Notes: generated by a model not told the origin, from the letters alone. A stretch of 64,000 nucleotides of DNA from Ascarosepion bandense (GCA_037127315.1 JBBBDQ010001945.1:219501-283500), one strand, 5' to 3'. Positions 12,713-22,830 are shown, counted from the first letter of the stretch. Program-made: numbers and translations.

Positions 12713-13601
12713 AATATCATACATTTTATCTAACTTAAACTAAATCAAATAACCCAGAATTTAACTTTTGCAATAAAAAATAGAAATTACAATGATTGAC
12801 AATGAGGAAAACCTTGCTAAAGACCATGACATCTGAGAAAATAAGTTTATCATTTTTTTTTATTATAAAGATATTGATTTGTGTTACATATATTTGAATG
12901 GATTTTTTCCCAATTTTACTAATTTGGAATAATTAAACTATTAATTATTCGTACATATTTAATCATATACTGTTTAAATTGGATATAAATGACATATTTT
13001 CATGTGAATTGAAATTCAATTAAAAAAATAATCAACCTTTTTAGTTTAATAATCCTTCATTTTATTATATTTTTAAATGAATTTCTTTACATGAAAAATA
13101 AGATGCTCAATAAGCAAAAATAGTTTCATTGATTACAACCAATATAAACTATACTTCAGTTATAAACTATACTAGTTAGTATGTATTATAGATCTATACA
13201 ATAATAATAACATCTATTGATATAAATAAAATAATAATAACATTTATTAATATAAATAAAATTATGTCATTTTAATATATGTCAAGGCAAACAGAATTCT
13301 TGTCACTACAGTGTAGAAGAAGTACCTAGAGCAATATTTAACAAATTATATTAATTCATATCTTGAGCAACAATCATTAAGTCATATTAATTCATATTCA
13401 TTAATTCACCAATTAATTCATATCTAGAGCAATATTCATGGTATCAAAAACATTAAGTCCATAATACTTATTGAAGATTGGTTCAGAATTTTGCAGTGCT
13501 TTTCCGAACACAGATAAGAATAATAGTATTGTTATAAAACGCACATTTTATTTCATAAATGATTAACATTTATGCAAACTTATAATTAATGTGGAGAAAC
13601 T
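12713..13601. other. satellite right edge and AT-rich intergenic DNA
   Basis: About 60 bp of decayed 40-bp satellite (to about 12770), then AT-rich sequence with no gene. A short local duplication lies near 13200-13262 (ATAATAATAACAT...ATAAATAAAAT twice), and TTAATTCATAT recurs near 13350-13430. Confidence 0.6.
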
Positions 13602-13750
13602 TGTCACTTAGTCAAGTAGTGTTATTTTAGTCATGCTGAGTCTCTGCAGAGAAAGAAACAATGACCCTAAGGAGTGAAGCCATTACAATAATGCTCTTAT
13701 GAAACTTCGAATTTGGCATGACTGAAATAACATGACTCAGCTAAGTGACA
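13602..13750. mobile_element. short inverted-repeat element (MITE-like)
   Basis: The 35-bp end 13602-13636 (starting TGTCACTTAG) is an imperfect inverted copy of 13716-13750 (ending CTAAGTGACA), with about six mismatches. The ~79-bp interior has no coding capacity. The size and structure suit a MITE; I could not identify clear target-site duplications. Confidence 0.6.
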
Positions 13751-13894
13751 CATTTATCTATATTAATTATTAACACTCTATCCTTATCTTGATATTGAGC
13801 ACTTTATGACAAAAAATTTGCTTGCCTAAAATACCTTTTCACCATTAAACTACTGAAAGAAAAAGCAATTTTGTCACTGATCATCATTACAATT

Positions 13895-13932
<38 letters not shown>

Positions 13933-14321
13933 TTTCACCACCAGAATTGTAAACAAAATGAATATTCACAATTAACTACTTAATTAGATGAATACTTATT
14001 TTAATATTTATGCATTATATTATATCATTGATGTCAAACAAATACCAAACTAAAATTATAATATTAGAAGTAATATTTAATGAATTTTTTATTAATTTCT
14101 TTTTCATATAAAGATATTTAAATATAAAAATATATACATATGTGTATATGTGTGTGTGAAAGATTTCATATAGACTATATTTGTAAAAAGTCAAAATGAA
14201 TAGAGACAAAAGCAAAACTTATTTGACTTTTGACTTGATAAAGTCCAACAGAGGATGAAACACATCAGCTAATACAAGTTTTCTTTTAGTCTTTATTCAT
14301 ATATATATATATATATATATA

Positions 14322-14365
<44 letters not shown>

Positions 14366-14454
14366 ACTTTTGTGTATCTACCCATTATATAAATAAAAAG
14401 TAAAATATACCAGGATGCTTTTTTACTTTTTTGACAAAAGTAAAAAATACCAGA
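13751..14454. other. AT-rich interval with (TA)n and (ATT)n tracts
   Basis: (TA)n at 13903-13929, then (TA)n running into (ATT)n at about 14300-14366. Around 14230-14290 a motif TTGATAAAGTCC...GGATGAAACACAT resembles sequences in the inverted repeat at 17399-17905 and may be a dispersed repeat. No gene. Confidence 0.6.
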
Positions 14455-14672
14455 ATTTCTTTCTTCTTTTTCTCCATATCTCATTCCCAGATGAAGCTTT
14501 AATAAAAGTGAAACATGTTAGATTGATAAACGTTTCCTATTTGTTCTTTATCTTATCAAATATATTTCTTTCTTCTTTTTCTCCATATCTCATTCCCAGA
14601 TGAAGCTTTAATAAAAGTGAAACATGTTAGATTGATAAATGTTACCTATTTGTTCTTTATCTTACCTTGTAT
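14455..14672. repeat. 109-bp tandem duplication with hammerhead-like cores
   Basis: Two nearly identical 109-bp units (about 14455-14563 and 14564-14672). Each contains CAGATGA (14488 and 14597), a short A/T-rich self-complementary stretch, and GAAACATGTT (GAAA at 14510 and 14619). The arrangement resembles a hammerhead core with a very short stem III, but stem I is not convincing. Confidence 0.6.
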
Positions 14673-15154
14673 TTGTACATTCAGAATATCTATGTAAATA
14701 ATATTTGCTGTTATTTGCTATGTAAATTCTACATTGGGTTAATTATCAAAAATTATCTTTAATAGAAATAAATAATTCGCAGTGATCTCCAGTGTCTTGC
14801 AAATATTATATATATTTAATTATATTAAATATCTATCAATTATTATATACAAGCGTGTGCTGGAATGTTTCCATCCCAACCCAGACCCTAAAATCTAAAT
14901 TTTATTTTTCTCTCAAGATACAGAGAAAAATTTTTTTTATTCTTTTGCATAGGGGTAAAGTGGATCATACTTGTAGTTTATTTTATATTGCATAGAGCCA
15001 AATTTTAAGATATTTGTATTTGTTAATTTCTTTCAAATAGACATAAACATACATAGATAGATAAGTGGATGAGCTGACAATGCCAGATTTTCTCAGTAAT
15101 TGATGCTTGCACATACATGTATTCATGCTGATATACTTGTTTTTACTACATATA
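14673..15154. other. AT-rich intergenic DNA
   Basis: No gene, transposon or tandem repeat recognised. Confidence 0.6.
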
Positions 15155-15324
15155 CAGTGTAACCTTGATATAAGAGAGTTGCCGAGACCAGATAAATGTT
15201 CTCTTATATCCGGGTTTATCCTATATCCGGGTTTAGTCTATTTTATATACATTACCACAAGCTCTAATTTGGGACCAGAGAAAATCTCTTATATCAGGGT
15301 TTATCTTATATCCGGGTTATACTG
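15155..15324. mobile_element. 170-bp MITE with CAGT termini (pogo/Tigger-like)
   Basis: It begins CAGTGTAACCTTGATATAAG and ends with the complement of CAGTATAACCCGGATATAAG. The TATATCCGGGTT motif recurs internally. CAGT-starting TIRs with a following AACC...GATATAA are typical of pogo/Tigger-type elements in the Tc1-mariner superfamily. The left flank is TA; the right flank is ATAT, so the TA duplication is imperfect. There is no transposase, so it is a non-autonomous copy. Confidence 0.65.
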
Positions 15325-15580
15325 ATATATTCATTTTTTTGTGTGTGTTACATGTTTTGTCTTTTAGGAGTGCATTGAACTAAATTTGTTAAATTAGTGA
15401 AACTTACACATGCACACAAATTAGGTATGCTGAAATATTTTAAATAATCTTTTTTTTAAAATTTAAATTTCTCATCATTCCTATTTCAAAGCACATGTGC
15501 AGTCACAGCAACAGAACAAATTTAATCTGATGAGGTCCTATAGGTTGAAACACAACGCATGAAAAATTTTCAACATTGTC

Positions 15581-15583
<3 letters not shown>

Positions 15584-15621
<38 letters not shown>
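15584..15621. repeat. (TA)n microsatellite
   Basis: TA tract 28 bp left of the large palindrome at 15649. Confidence 0.95.
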
Positions 15622-15624
<3 letters not shown>

Positions 15625-16089
15625 TTTAGTGTATCGAGGCAGCAAATAATTTTCTAAACATATACTGTTAAATATAAGAGACAATGAATGTCTATTATGT
15701 TTAATCATGAGCTGTTCCAAACATCGTATTTTGGCTTTAATTTCAGTTGAAAATAAAGACAAAAATTCTTCAACATTCGGATAAATTTTTATTAATTTGG
15801 TTCTAAGCTTTTGGCTCACATGAGTCATCTTCAGAGAGGTCACAAAGACGGTAACACAATAACATCCACCATCACCGACGATTTTATTTTGTGTTGACAT
15901 AAAAATCTGCTAGGCAACGGCAATAGTTACCAAAAATAACAAACGTAAAAGAACCTTCAGATATTGGAAGCCATGTACATTAAATCCAAACAACCCACAT
16001 TTAATAAAACCACATTTAAATATGGCCATAACATATTACATTGCATTTGAATACATGGTTCTGTTGTCATTTCGCGCTATCTCGCGGTG

Positions 16090-16097
16090 TGACGTCA
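16090..16097. promoter_or_regulatory. consensus CRE palindrome TGACGTCA
   Basis: A perfect 8-bp cAMP-response-element motif in the CpG-containing spacer between the arms of the 15649-16422 inverted repeat, just after CTCGCGGTGTG. It could serve as an internal promoter of the mobile unit, or be chance. Confidence 0.35.
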
Positions 16098-16236
16098 TAG
16101 AGCCGCATTGCAAATTTGCGAACTGCGTTTGTTATTTTTGGTAACTATTGCCGTTGCCTAGCAAAGTTTTATGTCAACACAAAATAAAATTGTCAGTGAT
16201 GGTGGATGTTATTGTATTACCGTCTAAGTAACCTCT

Positions 16237-16262
16237 CTGATGATGGCTCATGTGAGCCGAAA
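16237..16262 (+). ncRNA. hammerhead-like core (partial)
   Basis: CTGATGA at 16237-16243, a hairpin GGCTC-ATGT-GAGCC at 16245-16258 and GAAA at 16259-16262. This matches the conserved core and stem II of a hammerhead ribozyme. The sequence after GAAA starts GCTT, giving at most a tiny stem III, and I find no stem I pairing, so this is a degenerate or fortuitous core. The opposite arm has CTGAAGA and AAAA at the matching positions. Confidence 0.35.
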
Positions 16263-16422
16263 GCTTAAAAGTAAATTAATAAAAAATTATCCAAATATTG
16301 AAGAATTTTTGTCTTTATTTTCAACTGAAATTAAAGCCAAAATATGATGTTTGGAACAGCTCATGATTAAACATAATAGACATTCATTGTCTCTTATATT
16401 TAACAGTATATGTTTAGAAAAT

Positions 16423-16672
16423 ATATATATTAATGTATATTTGGACAGCAACTTTTCTTACAGAACATTTTTACATTCCTTATCTCCAACAAAAAGGAAA
16501 GATGTTAGAATGTTAGAAAAATAAAAAATAAAAATTAATAAAATCTTCCTTGCTAATTGCTTTCAATGAAACATATTTAAAAGAAAGATTGCTGCCCAAA
16601 CATACCATAATATATGTATATATATATATATTTTAAAATTTGTGTATTTAGGCAGCAAATTTTCTTTTAAAC
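16423..16672. other. AT-rich interval between palindromes
   Basis: No gene. The motif GTATTTAGGCAGCAAATTTT near 16643 resembles GTATCGAGGCAGCAAATAAT near 15631, so both palindromes have a related left neighbour. Confidence 0.5.
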
Positions 16673-16902
16673 ATGTCAGATTAAATAAATTGCAAACAAT
16701 ATTTTTGCTTTTTTTTTAATACAATCCGTTCATACTCACAGATAATCTTTCATGTATTACAATAAAAAGATGTCAGAAATTAATGGAAATAACATCTGTC
16801 AACATTACAGCCCATTTCTGACATCTTTTGATCGTAAGATTATCCGTATGAATGGATTTTATTAAAAATAAGCCAAAATACTGTTTGCAATTTACTTAAT
16901 CT

Positions 16903-16907
<5 letters not shown>
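16673..16907. repeat. 235-bp palindrome abutting (TA)n
   Basis: Outer ends ATGTCAGATTAA (16673) and its inverted partner TTAATCTGACAT (ending 16907). Inner ends GATGTCAGAAAT (16769) and ATTTCTGACATC (16814-16825). The arms are about 108 bp with a 14-nt net indel and about 33 nt of spacer. TGTCAGA occurs at both the outer and inner ends of each arm. The (TA)n tract 16906-16935 follows immediately. Confidence 0.85.
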
Positions 16908-16939
<32 letters not shown>

Positions 16940-17038
16940 CTAAATTTATCATTTTGGTGCAACTACACATATACACTAACTAAAAATGATAGGAAATTTA
17001 AATTTATAAAAAAAATACTTATTTAAAAAAATGATTTT

Positions 17039-17235
17039 GAATAAAAACAAATTATTTCAAATGAGAAAAATTATTTCAAATAAAAAATATTATTTCAAAT
17101 AAAAAAATTATTTCAAATAAAAAAATATTATTTCAAATAAAAAAAATTATTTCAAATAAAAAAATTTTTTCAAATAAAAAATTATTTCAAATAAAAAAAA
17201 ATTATTTCAAAGAAAAAAAATTATTTCAAAGAAAA
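17039..17235. repeat. A/T minisatellite, ~18-bp period
   Basis: About ten copies of ATTATTTCAAATAAAAAA with A-run length variation. Confidence 0.85.
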
Positions 17236-17352
17236 AAATATTTAAAATACCCTGTACCCTTACATTTTGTATATGTGTAAGTTACACCAACATAATAAAT
17301 TTACTTCAATGCTGTCCTAAAGGACAAAACACATAACACAAAATTTTTTTTT

Positions 17353-17354
<2 letters not shown>

Positions 17355-17396
<42 letters not shown>
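17355..17396. repeat. (TA)n microsatellite
   Basis: TA tract ending where the next inverted repeat starts. Confidence 0.95.
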
Positions 17397-17398
<2 letters not shown>

Positions 17399-17905
17399 AT
17401 GACAAAAGGAAAACTCTGTCCTCTGATGAAATTTATCAAGGCAAATGTTAGGATTTAATTTTGCAACAAGTATTTATAAACAAACGTTGTTATTGTTAGG
17501 TCGTGAGTTTTTTGATTTAAGAAATACTAATAAATATTTCTTAGGCTAACTGAGAAATTCAAGGTAAACTATGGCAGTTGCTTCATAATATTTATGATTT
17601 AATACCTAAAAAACAAAAAGTAACTAAATATTATTGTTGTTGTTGAATTCATCTGTTGTAATCATTTTCATTTGTTTTGCATTAAATTACATGACTTAGC
17701 ATCCATCAGAGTTTATCATTACTTTTGCAGTTAGCTTGATGAATATTTATGAGCAATTCTTAAATTTAAAACTTTTTGAAAAAATAACATTTTAACTTTT
17801 GTTCATAAATATTCATTGCAAAATTTAATCCTTACATTTTTCCTTGATAAAATCCTTCAGAGGACAATACACATTGGTATATTAAAAGTTTTCTTTTGTT
17901 ATTAT
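17399..17905. repeat. inverted repeat element, ~507 bp
   Basis: The left arm, about 17399-17485, includes GTCCTCTGATGAAATTTATC. The right arm, about 17800-17905, includes the complement GATAAAATCCTTCAGAGGAC and ends CTTTTGTTA, matching TGACAAAAG on the left. The right arm carries extra bases. The ~300-bp interior is AT-rich and non-coding. It is probably a foldback or TIR element. Confidence 0.65.
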
Positions 17906-17996
17906 TTATATTGTCTTCTTAAAGACATTTTTATTTATAACTGAATTTTTACATACACATGCATGCACACACACACACACACATATATACAAGTGC

Positions 17997-18051
<55 letters not shown>

Positions 18052-18568
18052 CAGACATAGTTTTTAAGGTATACTATGTTCATAAGACAACAGTGATCAA
18101 TATCAATGACAGAACATATAAATCTATGATCTATATCGAAGTGATATGATATGAACACTGGATAGCAATATTTGTTTCACGTTTAAACACAATCATATAT
18201 ATATATATATATATATATGACTGGTGTTACAAGGTTTTGCAACAACACTTAAATATGAGTATTTTAATAATAAACTTAGGAATACCAATTGATAAAACTT
18301 GGACAAATAAATTTTTCAACACTTCATTGCATATATGTTTGTAAATGTAAAAAGATAATAGTGTATGTGTGTGTGTGTGATCATAAGGATTTATAAGCTC
18401 ATATACATGTGGATATGTTTGAATACATTTCATGAATATTTCTTTGTCTACAACAGAAAATGAAAATTATTAAGTTTTTAAATAGTGACATATTATTAAA
18501 GCAAAGATATGAAACTACAGTAAATTGTAAACATAGTTATTTACATGTTCTTATGTAAAAGTTTAATA

Positions 18569-18612
<44 letters not shown>
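17906..18612. other. AT-rich interval with several (TA)n tracts
   Basis: (TA)n at 18001-18039, 18195-18219 and 18570-18612, plus a short CA tract near 17965. No gene or transposon recognised. Confidence 0.7.
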
Positions 18613-18616
<4 letters not shown>

Positions 18617-18848
18617 TAGTAAAATAAAAGTATCTACCCTTTCTTAAAAAAACTTACATCCCAATATAAGAATTACCCAGAGAAAACTTAAAAGTGACTT
18701 ATCCAAAACTAAGCTACTCCTCACCCTTCTCCTAACCCAAAGCTGTATTGCTATGGCTACAAAGTGCCGGCTAAATTCCCACTACATTCACTTACATATC
18801 ATATTACCAAAAATAAACCATTCTCACCATTTATTTTTCATTTCAACT

Positions 18849-18906
18849 TATCACCAGATGAGGAGCAAACGTAGCTCCGAAACGCAAAAATTTTTGTGTA
18901 GTGATA
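18849..18906 (+). ncRNA. type I hammerhead ribozyme candidate
   Basis: All three stems of a type I hammerhead can be drawn. Stem I pairs TATCAC (18849-18854) with GTGATA (18901-18906). The core is CAGATGA (18855-18861). Stem II is GGAGC (18862-18866), loop AAACGTA, GCTCC (18874-18878). GAAA is 18879-18882. Stem III pairs CGCAAAAA with TTTTTGTG (18883-18898) with one G-U pair. TA at 18899-18900 gives a GTA cleavage triplet. The single departure is A instead of U at core position 4 (consensus CUGANGA), which may weaken or abolish cleavage. Such ribozymes are known in Penelope-like elements and retrozymes of animals. A GTGTAGT at 18614-18620 could mark the previous cleavage site of a ~285-bp unit, but that is speculative. 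Confidence 0.7.
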
Positions 18907-19050
18907 CTATGCTTCTATAAACCATTGTAACAACCATTACAATATATATATTGTTTAATTACTTAGTTTCTGGTCATAATAAGATTAGACCAGTGCACAT
19001 TTGTATTAAAAAGTGTTCAATACAATTATATTGTAGAACTTTTGAATATT
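18907..19050. other. short AT-rich spacer
   Basis: No feature recognised between the hammerhead candidate and the next palindrome. Confidence 0.5.
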
Positions 19051-19471
19051 TTCCATTTGTAAATGAGTTATTACATGACCTAGGTTTCTACCATGAGTGG
19101 TGTCTTCAGGCAATTTTCAATCACTGATTTTGCCACTTACCATTTTCTTTTACATTTTTATATGAATGCTCATGTAACTGCGTTTTTTTAATGTGGCAGG
19201 GAATTTTTGAATGTGCAATTTTTAAAATTGCAAGGAATTATGACATTTTCATCCATGGTTGCATGAACCTAAGAGATATTTTTTAGTAATTCCATGTAAT
19301 TTTAAAAATTGCATGTTCAAAAATTCTTTGCCATGTAAGCGTTAAAAAAAAAACAATGTTACATGAGTGTTCATAAAAAATTGATAAATCGTAAAATCAG
19401 TTATTGAAAATTGCCTGAGAGACACCACTCATGGTAGAAACCTTGGTCGTGTAATAACTCATTTACAAATG

Positions 19472-19474
<3 letters not shown>
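19051..19474. repeat. 424-bp palindrome abutting (TA)n
   Basis: Arms of about 195 bp (19051-19246 and 19280-19474) are inverted copies with substitutions and small indels. Shared blocks include TTCCATTTGTAAATGAGTTA and ACCATGAGTGGTGTC. The spacer is about 33 bp. The right end runs straight into the (TA)n tract 19473-19528. Each arm carries CTGA(A/G)... ACCACTCATGGT ... GAAACC, a hammerhead-like core that lacks an obvious stem I. Confidence 0.88.

Positions 19475-19528
<54 letters not shown>
19475..19528. repeat. (TA)n microsatellite
   Basis: Long pure TA tract at the right end of the palindrome. Confidence 0.95.
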
Positions 19529-19530
<2 letters not shown>

Positions 19531-20407
19531 CTTACATCTATGCCATGACTTGGCATTTCATGTATTATGCAGTCATGATAAAATTGAAATTTTTCTTACA
19601 TTTTTTATGTACATGTAATATTTGATTATTTAAATTTTTAAGATTTATGCCCCTTTAATTTCTCCCTGCATTTTATTATTTTTTATTTTTATTTTAATTT
19701 TTAATTTTAAATTTAAATTTCAAATTTTTATCCACATGTAGCCATAGAATATTTAAATTTTTAATCTTGTTACTAAAAAAGCAGTAACTATTTAATTCCC
19801 ATGAACATCAAGTGAAATTAAATTAAAATCTATTAAACTGTCAATTTGAAATATGCACTTAATGTGTAATGCATGAAACTCCAAATTGTGCCACAGATGT
19901 AGGATAATATGTATATTTATAAATATATATATAATACAGCTCTATCCATACATTGAGCACTGTTTTATTAACACCTGAATAATAATACTATGCATATGTA
20001 AACCCTCATCATGTATATATTTATTAATTTACGTCACTATATATATATACTGTGTGTGCTACCTTTATCTTGAAATATATATATATATATATTTATACTT
20101 CTATATGTATATATATATGCCTACTATATGTGCATGCTATTATATTAAAACATACACGTTATTGTGTTTATTTTTCTTCATTGATATATTATGTGTACAC
20201 ATATACACATATATTATGTGTACACATATAGATAGTTATAATATATATGCATGTGTACATACATGTGCACATTGAATATTAACAGATAAATATGTATATA
20301 TCTATATGTAAGTGAACATGTTTGCATATATGTATATACACATTCATTGGAACGTGTATATACATATATATATATATACTTTATATCTGTTAATATACAA
20401 ATAAATA

Positions 20408-20450
<43 letters not shown>

Positions 20451-20864
20451 TTCTAGTTAAAATACGACCCCTAAATTTAATGTCCTGTATTTGAAAATGT
20501 TTAAAGTTCAATCTCAATGTCAGCTTATCATCTGGGATTGAAATGCAACATTCTAAGTATGACATCCATGTTTTAAAATTAACATATATCTGACATCGTC
20601 TCCCATCACTAAAATGTTTTCATTCTTCCTCTTCCAACTACTATTCCTTTCATCTGGATAAATTTAACCTATTTATTTTTGTAAAAAATTTCAATCTGAA
20701 GAGTTGAATATTTAAAAAAAAAAGTATTCATGAAATAAATTATCACCAATGTACTTGTAAATTTATCCACTTCATTTCCATAAGAAATACTCTGTTAAAT
20801 TCTAACATTAAGTTCTCATCAGACTTCGATCTCTTGTGGAATTAACCTTACAAATTACCAAGGA
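19529..20864. other. AT-rich intergenic DNA
   Basis: No gene. Runs of ATTTTAATTTTTAATTTTAA near 19680-19740, tandem variants of TATGTGTACACATATA near 20188-20232, and (TA)n at 20410-20448. The rest is unrecognised. Confidence 0.6.
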
Positions 20865-21215
20865 TACTACAACTTCTACTCCATCATTTTTTTGCTAGCA
20901 CTTCCTGCCTGTGGAATTCCCTTCAATATACTTGCTTCCCTGACAGCTACAATCTCCAAGAATTTAAATGCAGTGTCAATTGCCATCTCTTATTTCTTTG
21001 ACTCACATCCTTTCCATGACAAAACCTTGTATCATGTTTTTTTGCCTTTCAACTCCACTCTCATGCAACTCTCTTCACACCAGTGTTCTTATCCTTTTCT
21101 TATCTATTTTCTGACACCACCTGTTTCCTCTTTTTCATCATTCTCCTCTTATGTAACCCCCTGTGCACCAGTGGCAGTACTACCTTGCTTGAGCTGAAAT
21201 GATTATAAATATATA
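20865..21215 (+). pseudogene. LINE-A (jockey-like) ORF2 C-terminus and 3' end
   Basis: The frame through 20898-20990 reads CLWNSL, then FPDSYNLQEFK, then VNCHL. This is the usual C-terminal tail of jockey-type non-LTR reverse transcriptases (WNSLP...NLxxFKxxVNRHL). The 3' sequence follows with GCAGTACTACCTTGCTTG and TGAAATGATTATAAAT, matching the ends of the copies at 31500-31815, 33330-33680 and 51055-51380. It is heavily 5'-truncated. The longer open frame over the same bases is a shadow in the wrong frame. Confidence 0.75.
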
Positions 21216-21594
21216 TATATATATATATTCTAATCAGGAAGATCAGTCAATAAAAGTAGTACATGTTACATTTTCATTTTTATTGAAATATATATTGAGT
21301 ACTTTTGGTACAACTGTTGAGTGGTCTAATTTGACTCTAATAACTGCTTAATATTTCTTGATTAATCCACTTAGAACCAATTGCTGGTCACAAAAGACAA
21401 CAGTTTATGGACAAATGCTATCAATTTCTTACTCATGACTCTCCCCACCCAGTCTTGCTTTTATTATTTTCTATTGCCTCTTCTTTCTCTTGTTTTTCTC
21501 TTTGCTTAATATCTTATTTCTCTCATCTGGCTATTTGAAATTTATTTCATTCGCCAAAATATTTTCATATCCTCATGATTGGATTTTTACATTT
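21216..21594. other. AT-rich interval
   Basis: No gene recognised. It holds a short TA tract near 21214-21228 and then unremarkable sequence. Confidence 0.5.
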
Positions 21595-21637
21595 TCTCTT
21601 CTTCTTCTTCTTCTTCTTCTTCTTCTTCTTCTTCCTC
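21595..21637. repeat. (TTC)n microsatellite
   Basis: CTT/TTC tract that ends at the start of the Helitron-like element. Confidence 0.9.
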
Positions 21638-22181
21638 ATCTAAACTTATATAATAAATGTGTATTTGTGTGTGTGTGTGTGTGTGTCCGTTACCTATAGA
21701 CTCCAAAACGGCTGAACCGATTTTTTGAAAATTTACACAGTTGTACTATAAGCGTCTGCGAGTGTTCTTAGCTAGGTTTTGTGTCGAGGTACCCTCAATA
21801 AATATCAAAAATTGATAATCAAAAAAATTGGGTTATAGAAGGAGTTGTCCGATTTTAATCAAATTTGATACACTCATAGATAAAGATATGAGAAATGATA
21901 TTCAGAAGTTTCAAGGTTGCAGTTCTTACAATAGTACAGAAAATCAATAATATATATATATAATTCAGTTTATGACGAAAAAAACTTATTTGATAGCAAT
22001 ACCAGGAAATCAAAATTTGACTCACATCCATTTTTCTTTCAGTCTACGGTTTCGCTTTAACTGGAAACAACTATTGCTTTTTAGTCTTTCATGCCAATGT
22101 CTAAAGAGTCTGAGCTCCAGGACCATGGATTAGTTTTAAAGTTTTCATTAAACTCGAGCAACGCTTGGCTATACTGCTAGT
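21638..22181 (+). mobile_element. non-autonomous Helitron-like element
   Basis: The left end starts TCTAAACTTATATAATAAAT, followed by a (TG)n tract and CCTATAGACTCCAAAACGGC. The right end is CTCGAGCAACGCTTGGCTAT followed by ACTG and CTAGT at 22177-22181. A terminal CTRRT preceded by a short GC-rich imperfect hairpin (GAGCAACGC...) and a 5' TC are Helitron hallmarks; the next base pair is AT, allowing A|T insertion. There is no Rep/helicase coding region. The 5' boundary is less certain than the 3' one. Confidence 0.6.
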
Positions 22182-22224
22182 ATACATAAATAAGTACATA
22201 GATATCAGTATCATATACACCTAA

Positions 22225-22226
<2 letters not shown>

Positions 22227-22280
<54 letters not shown>
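22227..22280. repeat. (TA)n microsatellite
   Basis: Long TA tract between the Helitron-like element and the transposase remnant. Confidence 0.95.
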
Positions 22281-22284
<4 letters not shown>

Positions 22285-22424
22285 GTCTTTATACACAGAT
22301 ATAGCTATTTGTGCTAATACACAGGTTGTGATGGGTAACATGTTGACATTTTATATTTTAAATTTTGTGCATGTGTGTTATTTGTTTTTGATGTTGCAAA
22401 CTGCACAGTATAGTAGGGTCAGTT

Positions 22425-22830
22425 GGGTATTGTCTGAGAAAAAAGAGCAACATGATTCAATTCACTCTGCCAAAAATTTGGAAACAATATACTGTACTGT
22501 TTTGCATTTGTGCTGGAAGCTCCAATACAAACATTTCAGAGTCTTTGGGTGTTGATCTGAAGACAATGTAGAGTTTGATTAGACTAATGACAAAGTGACC
22601 ACTAGTGATTGCAGCATTATGCCTATGTTCATCTTCACACAGGGCCTCAGACTCAGCATGGAGGTCTACATCAAGTGCTTTGAAGAGGCAGTGCTGCCTT
22701 GGGTCAAAAAGTTGGCTGCCAGAAGATACTGTCTGACAACAAGACTCTGCACCATGTCACACAAGCAGAAGAATCCAATCAGAGCTGGTGGGTATAAGGA
22801 ATATAACTCATTTGAAAATCTGTCATAAAA
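22425..22830 (+). pseudogene. DDE transposase remnant (Tc1/mariner-related)
   Basis: Two pieces in shifting frames. The first (about 22500-22590) includes a helix-turn-helix-like stretch FRVFGVDLKTVE if one frameshift is allowed. The second (about 22610-22770) reads IMPMFIFTQGLRL, then AYIKC-like VYIKCFEEAVLPWV. This resembles the catalytic-domain region just before the QQDxAPxH motif of Tc1/mariner-group transposases. The QQD motif itself is lost in a deletion, the first catalytic Asp is not seen, and no TIRs were found. It is non-functional. Confidence 0.5.

Larger units (their letters stand above)
15649..16422. repeat. 774-bp inverted repeat with 180-bp spacer
   Basis: Arms 15649-15945 and 16126-16422 (about 297 bp each) pair with a constant positional sum of 32071 at both ends, so there is no net length change. 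Several substitutions separate the arms. The minus strand of the left arm has an open frame of about 95 codons from ATG at 15900; the right arm carries the same frame on the plus strand but with stop codons. I do not recognise the peptide. The spacer 15946-16125 is the most GC-rich spot nearby and has TGACGTCA. It may be a foldback element or an inverted pair of retroelement fragments. Confidence 0.85.

Noticed and set aside
15538..15900. 120-residue minus-strand open frame
   Set aside because: It lies in one arm of a large inverted repeat and its last part is translated (TA)n; the other arm has stops in the same frame. No family recognised.
20892..21197. 101-residue plus-strand open frame
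   Set aside because: It is in the wrong frame over a LINE 3' end; the correct frame (WNSL...FPDSYNL) is a different one.
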